From: Planctomycetes bacterium GWC2_45_44
GTDB taxonomy: Bacteria; Planctomycetota; Phycisphaerae; Sedimentisphaerales; UBA12454
Length of the DNA: 35,316 nt
Direction of reading: 5' to 3'
NCBI GenBank assembly: GCA_001824555.1
Contig: MHXU01000179.1
Location: 1-35,316, forward strand
Of this stretch, positions 17,053 to 26,450 are shown in pieces. Position numbers and translations under genes: made by a program. Below the pieces are notes generated by a model. The model worked only from the letters and a program-made list of their open reading frames with translations. It ran no database searches and was not told the origin of the DNA. Every line of letters starts with the position of its first letter. The stretch's first letter is position 1.

Positions 17053-19986
17053 TTAAAATCCGCTGTTTAGCGTTTGAGTGTTTACCCATTTTATGTCGGC
17101 ATATTCTTCGTCTTGATTTTTATAACAACCGTCCAACACAACTTTTGCATCAGTACCGACAGATGCAATAAGTTTTTTTATCTCCTCAGAAAAACTGCCT
17201 GAAGAAACCGGTAAATGCACATCATACATCTGGCAATGTATATCTCTAATTGGTGATGATATCAATAGCAAGTTAAGCTTTGCATTGGACGGTATTATTG
17301 CCGGAGTTTCTTTCTCCATCATAATCGTATGAGAAGTATTAACGGCTAAGTAAAGATTCTCAATATTAAGATGGTTTATAAAATCTGACATCTGTTGCAA
17401 ATATCCATAGTATTTATATGGGTGACATTGCAGATGGATGTTTATTCCTTTGTCCATAGCCATATCACAAAGTTGCCTGACATTTTCCGCAAGGCGCTGT
17501 GATATTAATTCATCGGTCATCCTATTTTGGGGTTTGCGATGCAGCGAAAACAAAGCATTTGACGCATTGCAATGTGCCATTAAATCAAAAACGTGTGATA
17601 TTTTTGTAAGTGTATGTTCATATCTGGTTTTAATATTGTCAACCAAAGTCAAATCTGGATAAAAGTTCATATTGGAAGAAAAATCAACAATAATATCAAC
17701 TTTTTGACGTTTAAGCCACAACGCTTCTTCCTTGGTAAATTCAACTGCTTTGTCCGCAAAATATTTCCAATCAACCTTAATGCCGCAGAAGTGCTCAAAG
17801 AATGTTTCACGCAGTAGTATTTGCTCTTTTAGAGTCCTATCGTTTTGAACCGATAAATATAGTTTGCCTGAAGCTTCTAAGGGGGTTGGAGAAGGGAGCA
17901 GGTGTAGTTGCTCATCTCTGAGTGTAATATCAAAAAGTCTTACATTCATTCCGGATATTACACTGTTTGTATCAGAACAGATAGCTTCTACTGAAAATCC
18001 AGCAGGCAAATAACCGGGTTCATGATGTTCGTTATCATTTATTTCGAGTTCTTTTAATTTTTCTATTTGGCCAATAAAACTGTTAATCTTAAACGATTGC
18101 GGATTAAGAGAATTATTAAAAATTCCTATTCTATAATTAAGTTTGTCTCGCCTGCATACGATAAAGCATAGTTCTGTATTGCTCACATCAAAAAGCTTTA
18201 ATTCTTCCAGTATGCTTTCAAAAACCATTTTGACATGCTTGAGTAGCGGATACGGGTTTACCAGAGGTTGCTCAAGAGTTCTGCCATTAAAGGAACCATC
18301 GCCGCTATTCTCAACAGCATCTTGTGCCAGACCATAGTCCGACAACACAACAGTCATGATGCCCTTGCCGTAGTGTTTTTCGACAACCAACGGAATTCCA
18401 GCACAATCGGCAATAACATCGCAATTATCCGTTGAGAGACTGCGGATATTAAAATTGTAATCTTCCTGTACAGTTTGTTCATGAACGGTTACAGCTTGAC
18501 TCTTTTGAACCTGCAAAATTTGTTCATTAACCATTACACCACACAGACCATCTTTAAATTTCAATAGGTTTCCAGCACTTATTACTACCCTTTTGCCGCT
18601 TTCAATAAAACGTTGCAATTTATCTTTAAGTTCTTGCGAAGCACTAATATCCGTAGAGATAATAATTGTCGAATACTTAGATAGAGATTGCAAATGGGCA
18701 TCGCTAAAAATCACTTCGGCAATATCACCAAACGGTGTTGGGCTCATATAGCCCCTTTCATCGCGATAATAAGAAGAATCTTCATATCCCGGATAAACGA
18801 GAGAGAACACATTATGAGACAGGTAATCACCATGCGAATAAGGCACATTACCCCAGACCTGATATAATTTCTCTACATAAAGATGCCTGGGTACCGTCCA
18901 ACCTGAGTAGAAATCAAACAATAATCCCAGCGGTGCATACATCACACCCGGCACGCCGTATTTGTCCACAAACTTAACCGCTCCGGCCTGAATTTTGCCA
19001 ATTGGACTTAAAACACGGGTTTCAGGTGCATACTCCAATGGTACAGGTTCGCAAAGAATTCTTTTTTCTGTATTTTCACCAAGCATCCAACTTTGTTCAA
19101 AACCAATTATTGCGCAGTTGTACAAATAATGTGAATACAATAATCGCCTCAACAGTGATAAGGATGTCCCACACCATGGGCCCATACTGTAGCTATCTCC
19201 GCTGGAAGGATCTTCGTACTTTTGATCTTTTTCAACACTATAATTTTTATAACCCCATCTGCTCCATACCGAAGCATTACCAAACCACAAAACACCATAT
19301 TGTTTGCCTGCCCCGCGTATGAAAGAGTAGAATATTTGTGAGCTTATGAGTCCCTGTGCAGTTTCTGCCCCGAGCAGCATGGTGTTACCTTCTTTTAAGA
19401 AGTAATGACCAAAAGTAAGTGATATCAAAGCAGAGAGTTTATTGCCAAGGTCATTACCCATCACTTCAAAAAAACGGTGAAAATTCAAATATGCCTTTTG
19501 CCTGTCAGATGCGGCACAACACTGTGCGGCATATAAGCCAATGTATCTTCCATCTTGTTCGCCATTGTCGATGCCAAGAAAAAATTCACCTAAAGCTTCT
19601 TCAAGGTATTCAACACAGCCAGACGGCGGAATAAAGTGGCTCCCGCCCCGCATTCCAGGATCGGTCTCAGTTCCGGGAACGTGCCCCCAAACATCGAATA
19701 AGTATAGTTTTCTTTTTTTGATTTCCTCAACAAAATCTTTAAAATTATCTGCATATAACGTCCTAAAGAAAGGCCAAATAACATTGCCGAGCGGGAATTG
19801 TTTTGTGTATAAATCTAAATCTCCCTTAAAATTCAGCAGTTGCCTATCTTTCTCGGCAAAGAGCCGTAAGGTCATAAACTGCGTTTTGTCGTCAAAAGTC
19901 TGCCAAGAGGGAACTTTTACACATCGCCTGTCAAAATCACTGTAAGTTCGCGGGTCTGTGAGATACGGGTATATGCTTTTTTGCAC
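17053..19986 (-). CDS. Large cytoplasmic hydrolase-like protein with a C-terminal xylose-isomerase-like (AP-endonuclease-2-like) TIM barrel; GTG start
   Basis: N-terminal barrel-like segments (LFDVWGHVPGTETD, FLGIDNGEQDGRYIG, LGAETAQGL); middle Rossmann-like segment (YSTIIISTDISASQELKDKLQRFIESGKRVVISAGN); C-terminal LAENVRQLCDMAMDKGINIHLQCHP and IENLYLAVNTSHTIM. Confidence 0.6.
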   Translation of the reverse strand: MQKSIYPYLTDPRTYSDFDRRCVKVPSWQTFDDKTQFMTLRLFAEKDRQLLNFKGDLDLYTKQFPLGNVIWPFFRTLYADNFKDFVEEIKKRKLYLFDVWGHVPGTETDPGMRGGSHFIPPSGCVEYLEEALGEFFLGIDNGEQDGRYIGLYAAQCCAASDRQKAYLNFHRFFEVMGNDLGNKLSALISLTFGHYFLKEGNTMLLGAETAQGLISSQIFYSFIRGAGKQYGVLWFGNASVWSRWGYKNYSVEKDQKYEDPSSGDSYSMGPWCGTSLSLLRRLLYSHYLYNCAIIGFEQSWMLGENTEKRILCEPVPLEYAPETRVLSPIGKIQAGAVKFVDKYGVPGVMYAPLGLLFDFYSGWTVPRHLYVEKLYQVWGNVPYSHGDYLSHNVFSLVYPGYEDSSYYRDERGYMSPTPFGDIAEVIFSDAHLQSLSKYSTIIISTDISASQELKDKLQRFIESGKRVVISAGNLLKFKDGLCGVMVNEQILQVQKSQAVTVHEQTVQEDYNFNIRSLSTDNCDVIADCAGIPLVVEKHYGKGIMTVVLSDYGLAQDAVENSGDGSFNGRTLEQPLVNPYPLLKHVKMVFESILEELKLFDVSNTELCFIVCRRDKLNYRIGIFNNSLNPQSFKINSFIGQIEKLKELEINDNEHHEPGYLPAGFSVEAICSDTNSVISGMNVRLFDITLRDEQLHLLPSPTPLEASGKLYLSVQNDRTLKEQILLRETFFEHFCGIKVDWKYFADKAVEFTKEEALWLKRQKVDIIVDFSSNMNFYPDLTLVDNIKTRYEHTLTKISHVFDLMAHCNASNALFSLHRKPQNRMTDELISQRLAENVRQLCDMAMDKGINIHLQCHPYKYYGYLQQMSDFINHLNIENLYLAVNTSHTIMMEKETPAIIPSNAKLNLLLISSPIRDIHCQMYDVHLPVSSGSFSEEIKKLIASVGTDAKVVLDGCYKNQDEEYADIKWVNTQTLNSGF

Positions 19987-21486
19987 AGTAAAAACCTTTC
20001 AATTATTGATAACCTGCTTTCGCCTCGATATGAATCGGCTCATTTGTTCGGTTCAATATTAGCAATTTAAATAAAACTTATTTTTTATCAATATCCGATT
20101 TTTTAAATTGTATATAAAGCGGTTCTTCAGTTAGCTTTATCATCATTTTCCGTCCAAATCCTGGATGCAGTCCATAGTCTGTTATCATCGCAGTTGGTAC
20201 AACTTTCTCTTTTCCTTTCATGTCCTGCATATTTATTGGAATACCTGGTATTTGAACAGCTGAGATATGTTCGGCAGATGTAGTCCACGTTACTATAGTT
20301 ACCTTTTCATCATTTTCAAATACGAGCACGTAGTCATCAACAAATCGCTGCCACGCATCCACACTGCCTGCCGAAAGAGTATCACAAAACTTCATACCGG
20401 CAAGCTGCTCTGTCAGAGTCTTAATTGCATAATATGCAGCTTTCGGCTTACGCTCGTGCGTAATTACTCCATAGCTTGCCTCAGACGATTCCTGCGGATT
20501 TTCATATTCCAGATTTGTATAAACAATATGCATTGGCATACCAGCCACAATATCGACAAGTATTGAACGTATTATCAAAGCAGCTTGTTTATCCTCGGTA
20601 CGCATTATACCACCCACCGGCGTAGGAAGTAACTGAGGGAAACCCATCTCACTCGTTACAAAGAACATCGGCTTGTCAAGCTTAGCGGAGTAGCCGCTAA
20701 CCAGACTCTTAAGCTGCAAATATCGTATAAAATTTTGCTCGGGAACTTCACAATATCCATGCACACTAACGGCATCAATCTGGTTTAACAGCCCCTGCTC
20801 TAAACACAATTTAAGAAATTTTATGTCGACACCTGCAGTATTCGGGGCAATAATATTGCAGTTGGGATCAGCCTTTCTCATAGCTGTAACTGCTGATATT
20901 AACGCCTGCATGTACTCATTGGCATCAGAAAGTGGAGACCAGAAAACATCTGTATTAGGTTCGTTCCACATCTCCCAAATCACACCTTTGCCTTTAGATT
21001 CAGACACTGCTCGTGCGCAAAATTCTGCAAATTTTTGCCGGCCTTCAGCTGTCTTCACGCTCTGATGTTCTTCATACTGAGGATGTGCAAAACTTAAAAG
21101 AGTTAAGGTACGGAGTCCACGTTTTTCGGCCGCATCAAGAAGCATATGGTATGGCTGTAAATCATATTCCCACTTGGATTTGTCAACCCAGCGCCATTGG
21201 ACATCGATCCTCACAATTTTCAAACCCATCTCTTTAATCTGGTCCATTTGAGACTCGAAGTACCCGATGTTTTCCTTAGTAGGATTTAGGAAATGCACAC
21301 TTATTCCAAGTCCATCTACAATCGTTTCAGGGGGCCATGCCGTGGAAACCAAAGAATTGTTTTGTTGGCCAATAACAACAGATGCGAAAATTACTAACAA
21401 TAACACACAGTAGTTTATATTAATTTTCTCAAATTTAATTTTCATTCCGGCATCCTTTCCGTGATTTAATAGAACTTTAAAAAAAT
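19976..21486 (-). repeat. Tandem duplication, copy B (downstream in transcription)
   Basis: Covers the 20078-21499 gene plus the spacer and first codons of the next gene. Highly similar to 21487-23004. Confidence 0.85.
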
Positions 21487-21499
21487 GTTTTTTTTGCAT
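20078..21499 (-). CDS. Secreted clan-A glycoside hydrolase (GH39/GH5-like); native start likely MKIKFEK near 21445
   Basis: VIWEMWNEPNTDVFW (acid/base NEP), VSVHGY, FVTSEMGFPQ (candidate nucleophile); signal peptide CVLLLVIFASVVIGQ. Confidence 0.8.
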   Translation of the reverse strand: MQKKHFFKVLLNHGKDAGMKIKFEKININYCVLLLVIFASVVIGQQNNSLVSTAWPPETIVDGLGISVHFLNPTKENIGYFESQMDQIKEMGLKIVRIDVQWRWVDKSKWEYDLQPYHMLLDAAEKRGLRTLTLLSFAHPQYEEHQSVKTAEGRQKFAEFCARAVSESKGKGVIWEMWNEPNTDVFWSPLSDANEYMQALISAVTAMRKADPNCNIIAPNTAGVDIKFLKLCLEQGLLNQIDAVSVHGYCEVPEQNFIRYLQLKSLVSGYSAKLDKPMFFVTSEMGFPQLLPTPVGGIMRTEDKQAALIIRSILVDIVAGMPMHIVYTNLEYENPQESSEASYGVITHERKPKAAYYAIKTLTEQLAGMKFCDTLSAGSVDAWQRFVDDYVLVFENDEKVTIVTWTTSAEHISAVQIPGIPINMQDMKGKEKVVPTAMITDYGLHPGFGRKMMIKLTEEPLYIQFKKSDIDKK

Positions 21500-23004
21500 A
21501 GTAAAAAACCTTTAAATTATTGAGAATCTGCTTTTGCCTCGATATGAATCGGCTCATTTACCAGTTCAATATTAGCAATTTAAATAAAACTTATTTTTTA
21601 TCAATATCCGATTTTTTAAATTGTATATAAAGCGGTTCCTCAGATAGCTTTATCATCATTCTCCGTCTAAATCCTGGACGCAGCCCGTCGCCTGTTATCA
21701 TGGCAGTCGGTACAACTTTCTCTTTTCCTTTCATGTCCTGCATACTTATTGGAATACCTGGTATTTGAACAGCCGAGATATGTTCGGTAGATGTAGTCCA
21801 CGTTACTATAGTTACCTTTTCATCATTTTCGAATACAAGCACATAGTCATCAATAAATCCTTGCCATGTATCCACTGTATCCACGCTGCATGCCGAAAGA
21901 GTACGACAAAACTTCATACCGGCAAGCTGCTCTGTCAGAGTCCTAATTGCATGGTATGCAGCTTTCGGCTTATGCTCGTGCGTAATTACTCCAAAGCTCG
22001 CCTCAGACGATTTCTGCGGATTTTCATATTCCAGATTTGTGTAGATAATATGCATTGGCATACCAGCTACAAGGTCGACAAGTATTGACCGTATTATCAA
22101 GGCAGCCTGTTTATCCTCGGTACGCATTATACCACCCACCGGCGTATCATGTAACTGAGGAAAACCCAATTCACTTGTTACAATAAGCATCGGTTTGTCA
22201 AGCTTAACGGAGTAGCTGCTAACCAGGCTCTTCAACTGTAGATATCGTACAAAATTTTGCTCGGGAATCTCACAATATCCATGCACACTAACGGCATCAA
22301 TCTGGTTTAACAGACCCTGCTTCAAACACGATTCAAGAAATTCCATATCGAGACCCCCAATATTCGGGGCAATAATATTGCAATTGGGATCAGCTTTTCT
22401 CATAGCTGTAACTGCTGAGATTAACGCCTGCATGTATTCATTGACATCAGAACATGGGGGCCAGAAATCATTTATATTAGGTTCGTTCCACATCTCCCAA
22501 ATCACGCCTTTACCTTTAAATTCAGACACTGCTCGTGCGCAAAATTCTGCAAATTTTTGCCGGTCTTCCATAGTCTTCACGCCATGAAGTTCTTCTTCAT
22601 ACTGAGGGGGTGCACATAAAAGAGCTAATACACGGAGACCACGTTTTTCGGCCGCATCAACAAGCATATGATATGGCTGTAAATCATATTCCCACTTGGA
22701 TTTGTCAATCCAGCGCCATTGGATATCGATTCTCACAATTTTCAACCCCATCTCTCTAATCTGGTCCATTTGAGATTCGAAGTACCCGATGTTTTCCACA
22801 GTGGGCTTTATGAAATGCACACTTATTCCAAGCCCATCTACAATCGTTTCAGGGGGCCATGCCGTGGAAACCAAAAAATTATTTTGCTGTCCAATAACAG
22901 CAGATGTAAAAATCACTAACAATAATACGCATTGGTTTATATTAATTTTCTGAAATTTGATTTTCATTCCGGCATCTTTTTCTTAATTTAATAGAACTTT
23001 TAAA
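21487..23004 (-). repeat. Tandem duplication, copy A
   Basis: Covers the 21591-22967 gene with matching flanks. Confidence 0.85.
21591..22967 (-). CDS. Secreted clan-A glycoside hydrolase (GH39/GH5-like), paralogue of 20078-21499
   Basis: VIWEMWNEPNINDFW, VSVHGYCEIPEQNF, IVTSELGFPQ; signal peptide CVLLLVIFTSAVIGQ. Confidence 0.8.
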   Translation of the reverse strand: MKIKFQKININQCVLLLVIFTSAVIGQQNNFLVSTAWPPETIVDGLGISVHFIKPTVENIGYFESQMDQIREMGLKIVRIDIQWRWIDKSKWEYDLQPYHMLVDAAEKRGLRVLALLCAPPQYEEELHGVKTMEDRQKFAEFCARAVSEFKGKGVIWEMWNEPNINDFWPPCSDVNEYMQALISAVTAMRKADPNCNIIAPNIGGLDMEFLESCLKQGLLNQIDAVSVHGYCEIPEQNFVRYLQLKSLVSSYSVKLDKPMLIVTSELGFPQLHDTPVGGIMRTEDKQAALIIRSILVDLVAGMPMHIIYTNLEYENPQKSSEASFGVITHEHKPKAAYHAIRTLTEQLAGMKFCRTLSACSVDTVDTWQGFIDDYVLVFENDEKVTIVTWTTSTEHISAVQIPGIPISMQDMKGKEKVVPTAMITGDGLRPGFRRRMMIKLSEEPLYIQFKKSDIDKK

Positions 23005-23058
23005 ATTGCCCTCTCACAATCTTTTTCTGTGAGCGTAGGTTTATGCAGGTGGATTTCC

Positions 23059-25305
23059 TTAGGGATTATAATTACACGGAGGCTTTGGATCGGTACAATC
23101 CAGCCAACCCTCTGCCAAAACAGCAAGGTCTTTGAAGTTAACTTTCTTGGAATTTATCGGCTCATTATCGGACAGGTTAGCAAGTGAATCCAACGGCACA
23201 TAGACATCTGTGCCACTGCCGGCCAAATAAGCAATCTCTTGCCCTGATAAGGCCTTATTATAAACCCGCAGATCATCAATACCGCCCATAAGGACAGAGC
23301 CGCCGCCCCATGCGCCTATTTGGACAATGTCATTCATATTTTTAAAGACGTTGGCCGGCCACGCTGCCCAAGGCATCCATGTTTCGGCAACTTTTGTGCC
23401 GTTAATCCAAACTTCGTGCATACCCGAGATTGCTCTGCCAACCCAGGCAACATGGTACCACTGGCCGGCAGCTCCATAAGGACCGGTTGCGGCATTTACA
23501 TTCACGAGAGATTGAGTATAAATACCGGCAGGTGTTGTCTGTATTTGAATGGTTCCGTTAGCGGCGGGTGAAAACCAATTCTGTGCGAAAATATATCCGT
23601 TAGATCCCGCAACATCCTGCTTAACCCATGCAGTAATTGTTACACCAGTTGTTATCCAGCCCGGGCCGGTATATACAGGTAACTCAACATAACCGCCATT
23701 AAGGTCAAGATAGCCGGTACTGCCTAATGGGCCAGCACCTGGAGTTGTATCAATCGCAGCAGAGCCATGTACTGTACCATTTCTCGGCAATGTCCCCAAA
23801 TCGTTGTAATCAGTATCAAAGGTGTAATGTGATAATAAATCAGCGTCATTAGGAGTACCACTGCCATGAATCGTATAGTCTCCCTTAAGCCAATCCACTG
23901 CCATTATCACAAGGTCGTTCATATCTGTACGACAATCTCCCGTTATATCGCCTGGCGGATAAGGGTGACCAATATCGCCGCAAACAACAATGGGGGCAAA
24001 GCGGATGTAAACAGGATGGTCGGTAATTCCAATAGTTATCCTGCCGTTGACCATTGTTGGAGTCGTCATTAATGTACCAAACTCATCCACCATCTCAAGA
24101 GGTGCGCTGGGTACCTCGAAGTCAACCGTTCTGGAATCAGGGTCGAAAGAACCGCCTATCCAGGCGGCAATAACTGCCTTGTTCTGACCGTTAAAAAGAG
24201 CCACATAATAATTAGCATTATAGGGGCTGGGTTCTACCATCTTCAAAAACTGGGTTCCGCTAAGCCGCTGCAAAAGCGTTTTCACCGAATAATATGACAG
24301 CTTAGGATGGGGACCATCTGCCGCATACATATTGCTATCGAACAAACCATATCCTTCAAAATTAGGGTTGCCCTCATCAACCCAGTCATTAAATGTATAA
24401 ATGATGCGTACCGGATGCCTGAGTACCATGTCCACAAGCACAGAGCGAGTTATATCTCTGGCCTGTTGTGCTTGAGTACGAACCAGTGTTCCATACCCCG
24501 CCCAAGATTGGCAAACCCCCAGTTCACTGCTGCCGATGGAAATTGTTCTCGGTGTAGAATAGCTGTCAACCAGTGTTCGAAGAGTTGGATAGCGAGAGGC
24601 GGTGAAATTGATTTCAGGCGATTCGCCGGGTGTAAAGTAAGGGTGTGCGCTAACAACATCGATATAGTTGAGCATGCCCTGCTGGAAACAAGTTTCAATG
24701 AAAGCGGTGGCATCAGTAATTCCGGCACTGTTTGGAGCAATGACGATACAATTAGGGTCAACGGCTTTCATCGCAGCTATAGCCATTGACATCGCGGCCA
24801 TATAATTATTAGCGATGGCTAATGGCGGCCAGAACGCATCGGTATTGGGCTCATTCCACATTTCATAAATGATACCTTTGCCTTGAAATCCGGTAACCAT
24901 CGCAACACAAAGATCCCTAAACGCCTCCCGCTCGGCCTGAGTTGCGGGAGCATGGTTGTCAGCACCGAAAGTTTTTGCGCAAAGGAGCATAACTCGCATT
25001 CCACGTCTGCCGGCCTCGTCTACAAACCATTGCAGTTCGCCAGTGGTAAAATCGACGGCAGGATCCATGGGGACACGTATTATTTTTATGCCCAAAACTT
25101 TTGCTTTATCCATATAACGGAGGTAACGAGCTGTGTTTGCGGGATGAAGCGGACCGGTGAGATGCATATTTAAACCGATACCAGCCGTAACATCTTTTCC
25201 AAGCCAGCTCGGCCAGGGTACCGTATCGGTTGGAACAGAAGCAATCAATGTACCGACAAATACTAAAATAAAAATGCCGCACAAACAATTCTTTTTACTA
25301 TTCAA
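23059..25305 (-). CDS. Secreted clan-A glycoside hydrolase with dockerin-like linker, LamG domain and dockerin-like C-terminal tail
   Basis: IIYEMWNEPNTDAFW, IGSSELGVCQ; GDITGDCRTDMNDLVIMAVDWL; LamG HYTFDTDYNDLG...GGIDDLRVYNKALS; EPINSKKVNFKDLAVLAEGWL. Confidence 0.85.
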   Translation of the reverse strand: MNSKKNCLCGIFILVFVGTLIASVPTDTVPWPSWLGKDVTAGIGLNMHLTGPLHPANTARYLRYMDKAKVLGIKIIRVPMDPAVDFTTGELQWFVDEAGRRGMRVMLLCAKTFGADNHAPATQAEREAFRDLCVAMVTGFQGKGIIYEMWNEPNTDAFWPPLAIANNYMAAMSMAIAAMKAVDPNCIVIAPNSAGITDATAFIETCFQQGMLNYIDVVSAHPYFTPGESPEINFTASRYPTLRTLVDSYSTPRTISIGSSELGVCQSWAGYGTLVRTQAQQARDITRSVLVDMVLRHPVRIIYTFNDWVDEGNPNFEGYGLFDSNMYAADGPHPKLSYYSVKTLLQRLSGTQFLKMVEPSPYNANYYVALFNGQNKAVIAAWIGGSFDPDSRTVDFEVPSAPLEMVDEFGTLMTTPTMVNGRITIGITDHPVYIRFAPIVVCGDIGHPYPPGDITGDCRTDMNDLVIMAVDWLKGDYTIHGSGTPNDADLLSHYTFDTDYNDLGTLPRNGTVHGSAAIDTTPGAGPLGSTGYLDLNGGYVELPVYTGPGWITTGVTITAWVKQDVAGSNGYIFAQNWFSPAANGTIQIQTTPAGIYTQSLVNVNAATGPYGAAGQWYHVAWVGRAISGMHEVWINGTKVAETWMPWAAWPANVFKNMNDIVQIGAWGGGSVLMGGIDDLRVYNKALSGQEIAYLAGSGTDVYVPLDSLANLSDNEPINSKKVNFKDLAVLAEGWLDCTDPKPPCNYNP

Positions 25306-25351
25306 AACAAATCTCCCTAAAACTGCATTAACTATTCACGGGTATTTAAGA

Positions 25352-25374
25352 TAATTGGCCAACATACTCAATAT
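25352..25374 (-). promoter_or_regulatory. Candidate operator, ATTGGCCAACATACTCAAT variant
   Basis: Aligns with 16934-16952 and shares the flanking ATATCAAA. TTGATA and TATCTT flank it with an 18-nt spacer on the - strand. Confidence 0.5.
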
Positions 25375-25397
25375 CAAACATCCATCTCTATGGCAAA

Positions 25398-25427
25398 AGA
25401 AGGGCAAACCACAAGGTCTGCCCTTCT
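25398..25427 (-). terminator. Rho-independent terminator-like hairpin downstream of the PEP-CTERM gene
   Basis: AGAAGGGCA / TGCCCTTCT 9-bp perfect stem, followed by TTTT on the - strand. Confidence 0.75.
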
Positions 25428-25481
25428 GTCGATATACTACAAACCAAACTAAGCTGTGCTTCCACAGATTTCAGCGATGTT

Positions 25482-26237
25482 CTATTTGCGACGACGCAGC
25501 AAGAGACCGCCAAGCCCAACAATAGCTAATGTGGCGGGCTCAGGTATAATCATAGAATCCGCAATCCCAGTTGCGTCCAAAGCGTCGGTATAGATACGCA
25601 GGTCAGCAATACCACCCATAAGTTGAGTGGCACCGCCCCATGCGCCTATTTGGACAACGTCAGCCATATCTTTATAGAGGTGGTTCGGCCATCCTGACCA
25701 ACCCAGCCATGTTGAGGAAACATTTACGCCGTTGATCCAAATTTCGCTCATACCCGTGACTGCTCGGCCAACCCAGGCAACATGGTACCACTCGCCGGCA
25801 TCGCCATAAGGACCGGTTGCGGCATTTACATTCACAAGAGATTGAGCATAAACACCGGCAGATGTTGTCTGTATTTGAATGGTTCCGTTAGCAGTGGGTG
25901 AAAACCAACTCTGTGCGAAAATATATCCGTTAGATCCCGCAACATCCTGCTTAACCCATGCAGTAATTGTTACACCAGTTGATACCCAGCCCGGTCCACC
26001 ATATGCAGGTAACTCAACATAACCGCCACTAAGGTCAAGATAGCCGGTAGAGCCTAATGGGCCGGCACCTGGAGTCGTATCAATCGTGGCAGCACCGACC
26101 GCATTACCAGTTCTCGGCAACGTTCCCGCATCGGTGTAATCGGTTTGAAAAGCATATTTTGATATCATATCAGCATTTACCGCGAATGACACCATTAACA
26201 GTACTGCAACACACAATAAAACACTTTTCATCTTCAT
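25482..26237 (-). CDS. Secreted single-LamG protein with PEP-CTERM sorting signal
   Basis: Signal peptide; complete LamG module; C-terminus IPEPATLAIVGLGGLLLRRRK. Confidence 0.9.
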   Translation of the reverse strand: MKMKSVLLCVAVLLMVSFAVNADMISKYAFQTDYTDAGTLPRTGNAVGAATIDTTPGAGPLGSTGYLDLSGGYVELPAYGGPGWVSTGVTITAWVKQDVAGSNGYIFAQSWFSPTANGTIQIQTTSAGVYAQSLVNVNAATGPYGDAGEWYHVAWVGRAVTGMSEIWINGVNVSSTWLGWSGWPNHLYKDMADVVQIGAWGGATQLMGGIADLRIYTDALDATGIADSMIIPEPATLAIVGLGGLLLRRRK

Positions 26238-26288
26238 AATTCTAAACCTCCAACAAAAATTAACATTTACTTCGGCATTACTTTTATA

Positions 26289-26311
26289 GTATCGGGCAAC
26301 ACACCCAACCT
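26289..26311 (-). promoter_or_regulatory. Candidate operator, ATCGGGCAACACACCCAAC variant
   Basis: Aligns with the sites at 16934 and 25354, at a similar distance from the start codon. Confidence 0.45.
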
Positions 26312-26450
26312 TATAATGCCACTAATTTTACTACTTTTCAACATATCCAAAATCTCAATTTTTCATATCATTACTTCCTCCAAAAAACTCGGTTTCAGTT
26401 CATCTTCGCAGAGCCGCCAATCAGTACGCCTCTGCAAGCACATTGTCAAA

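Noticed and set aside
23010-23035. CTCACA...TGTGAG hairpin after the 23059 gene as terminator
   Set aside because: Only a 6-bp stem with a large loop; weak compared with the other hairpins.
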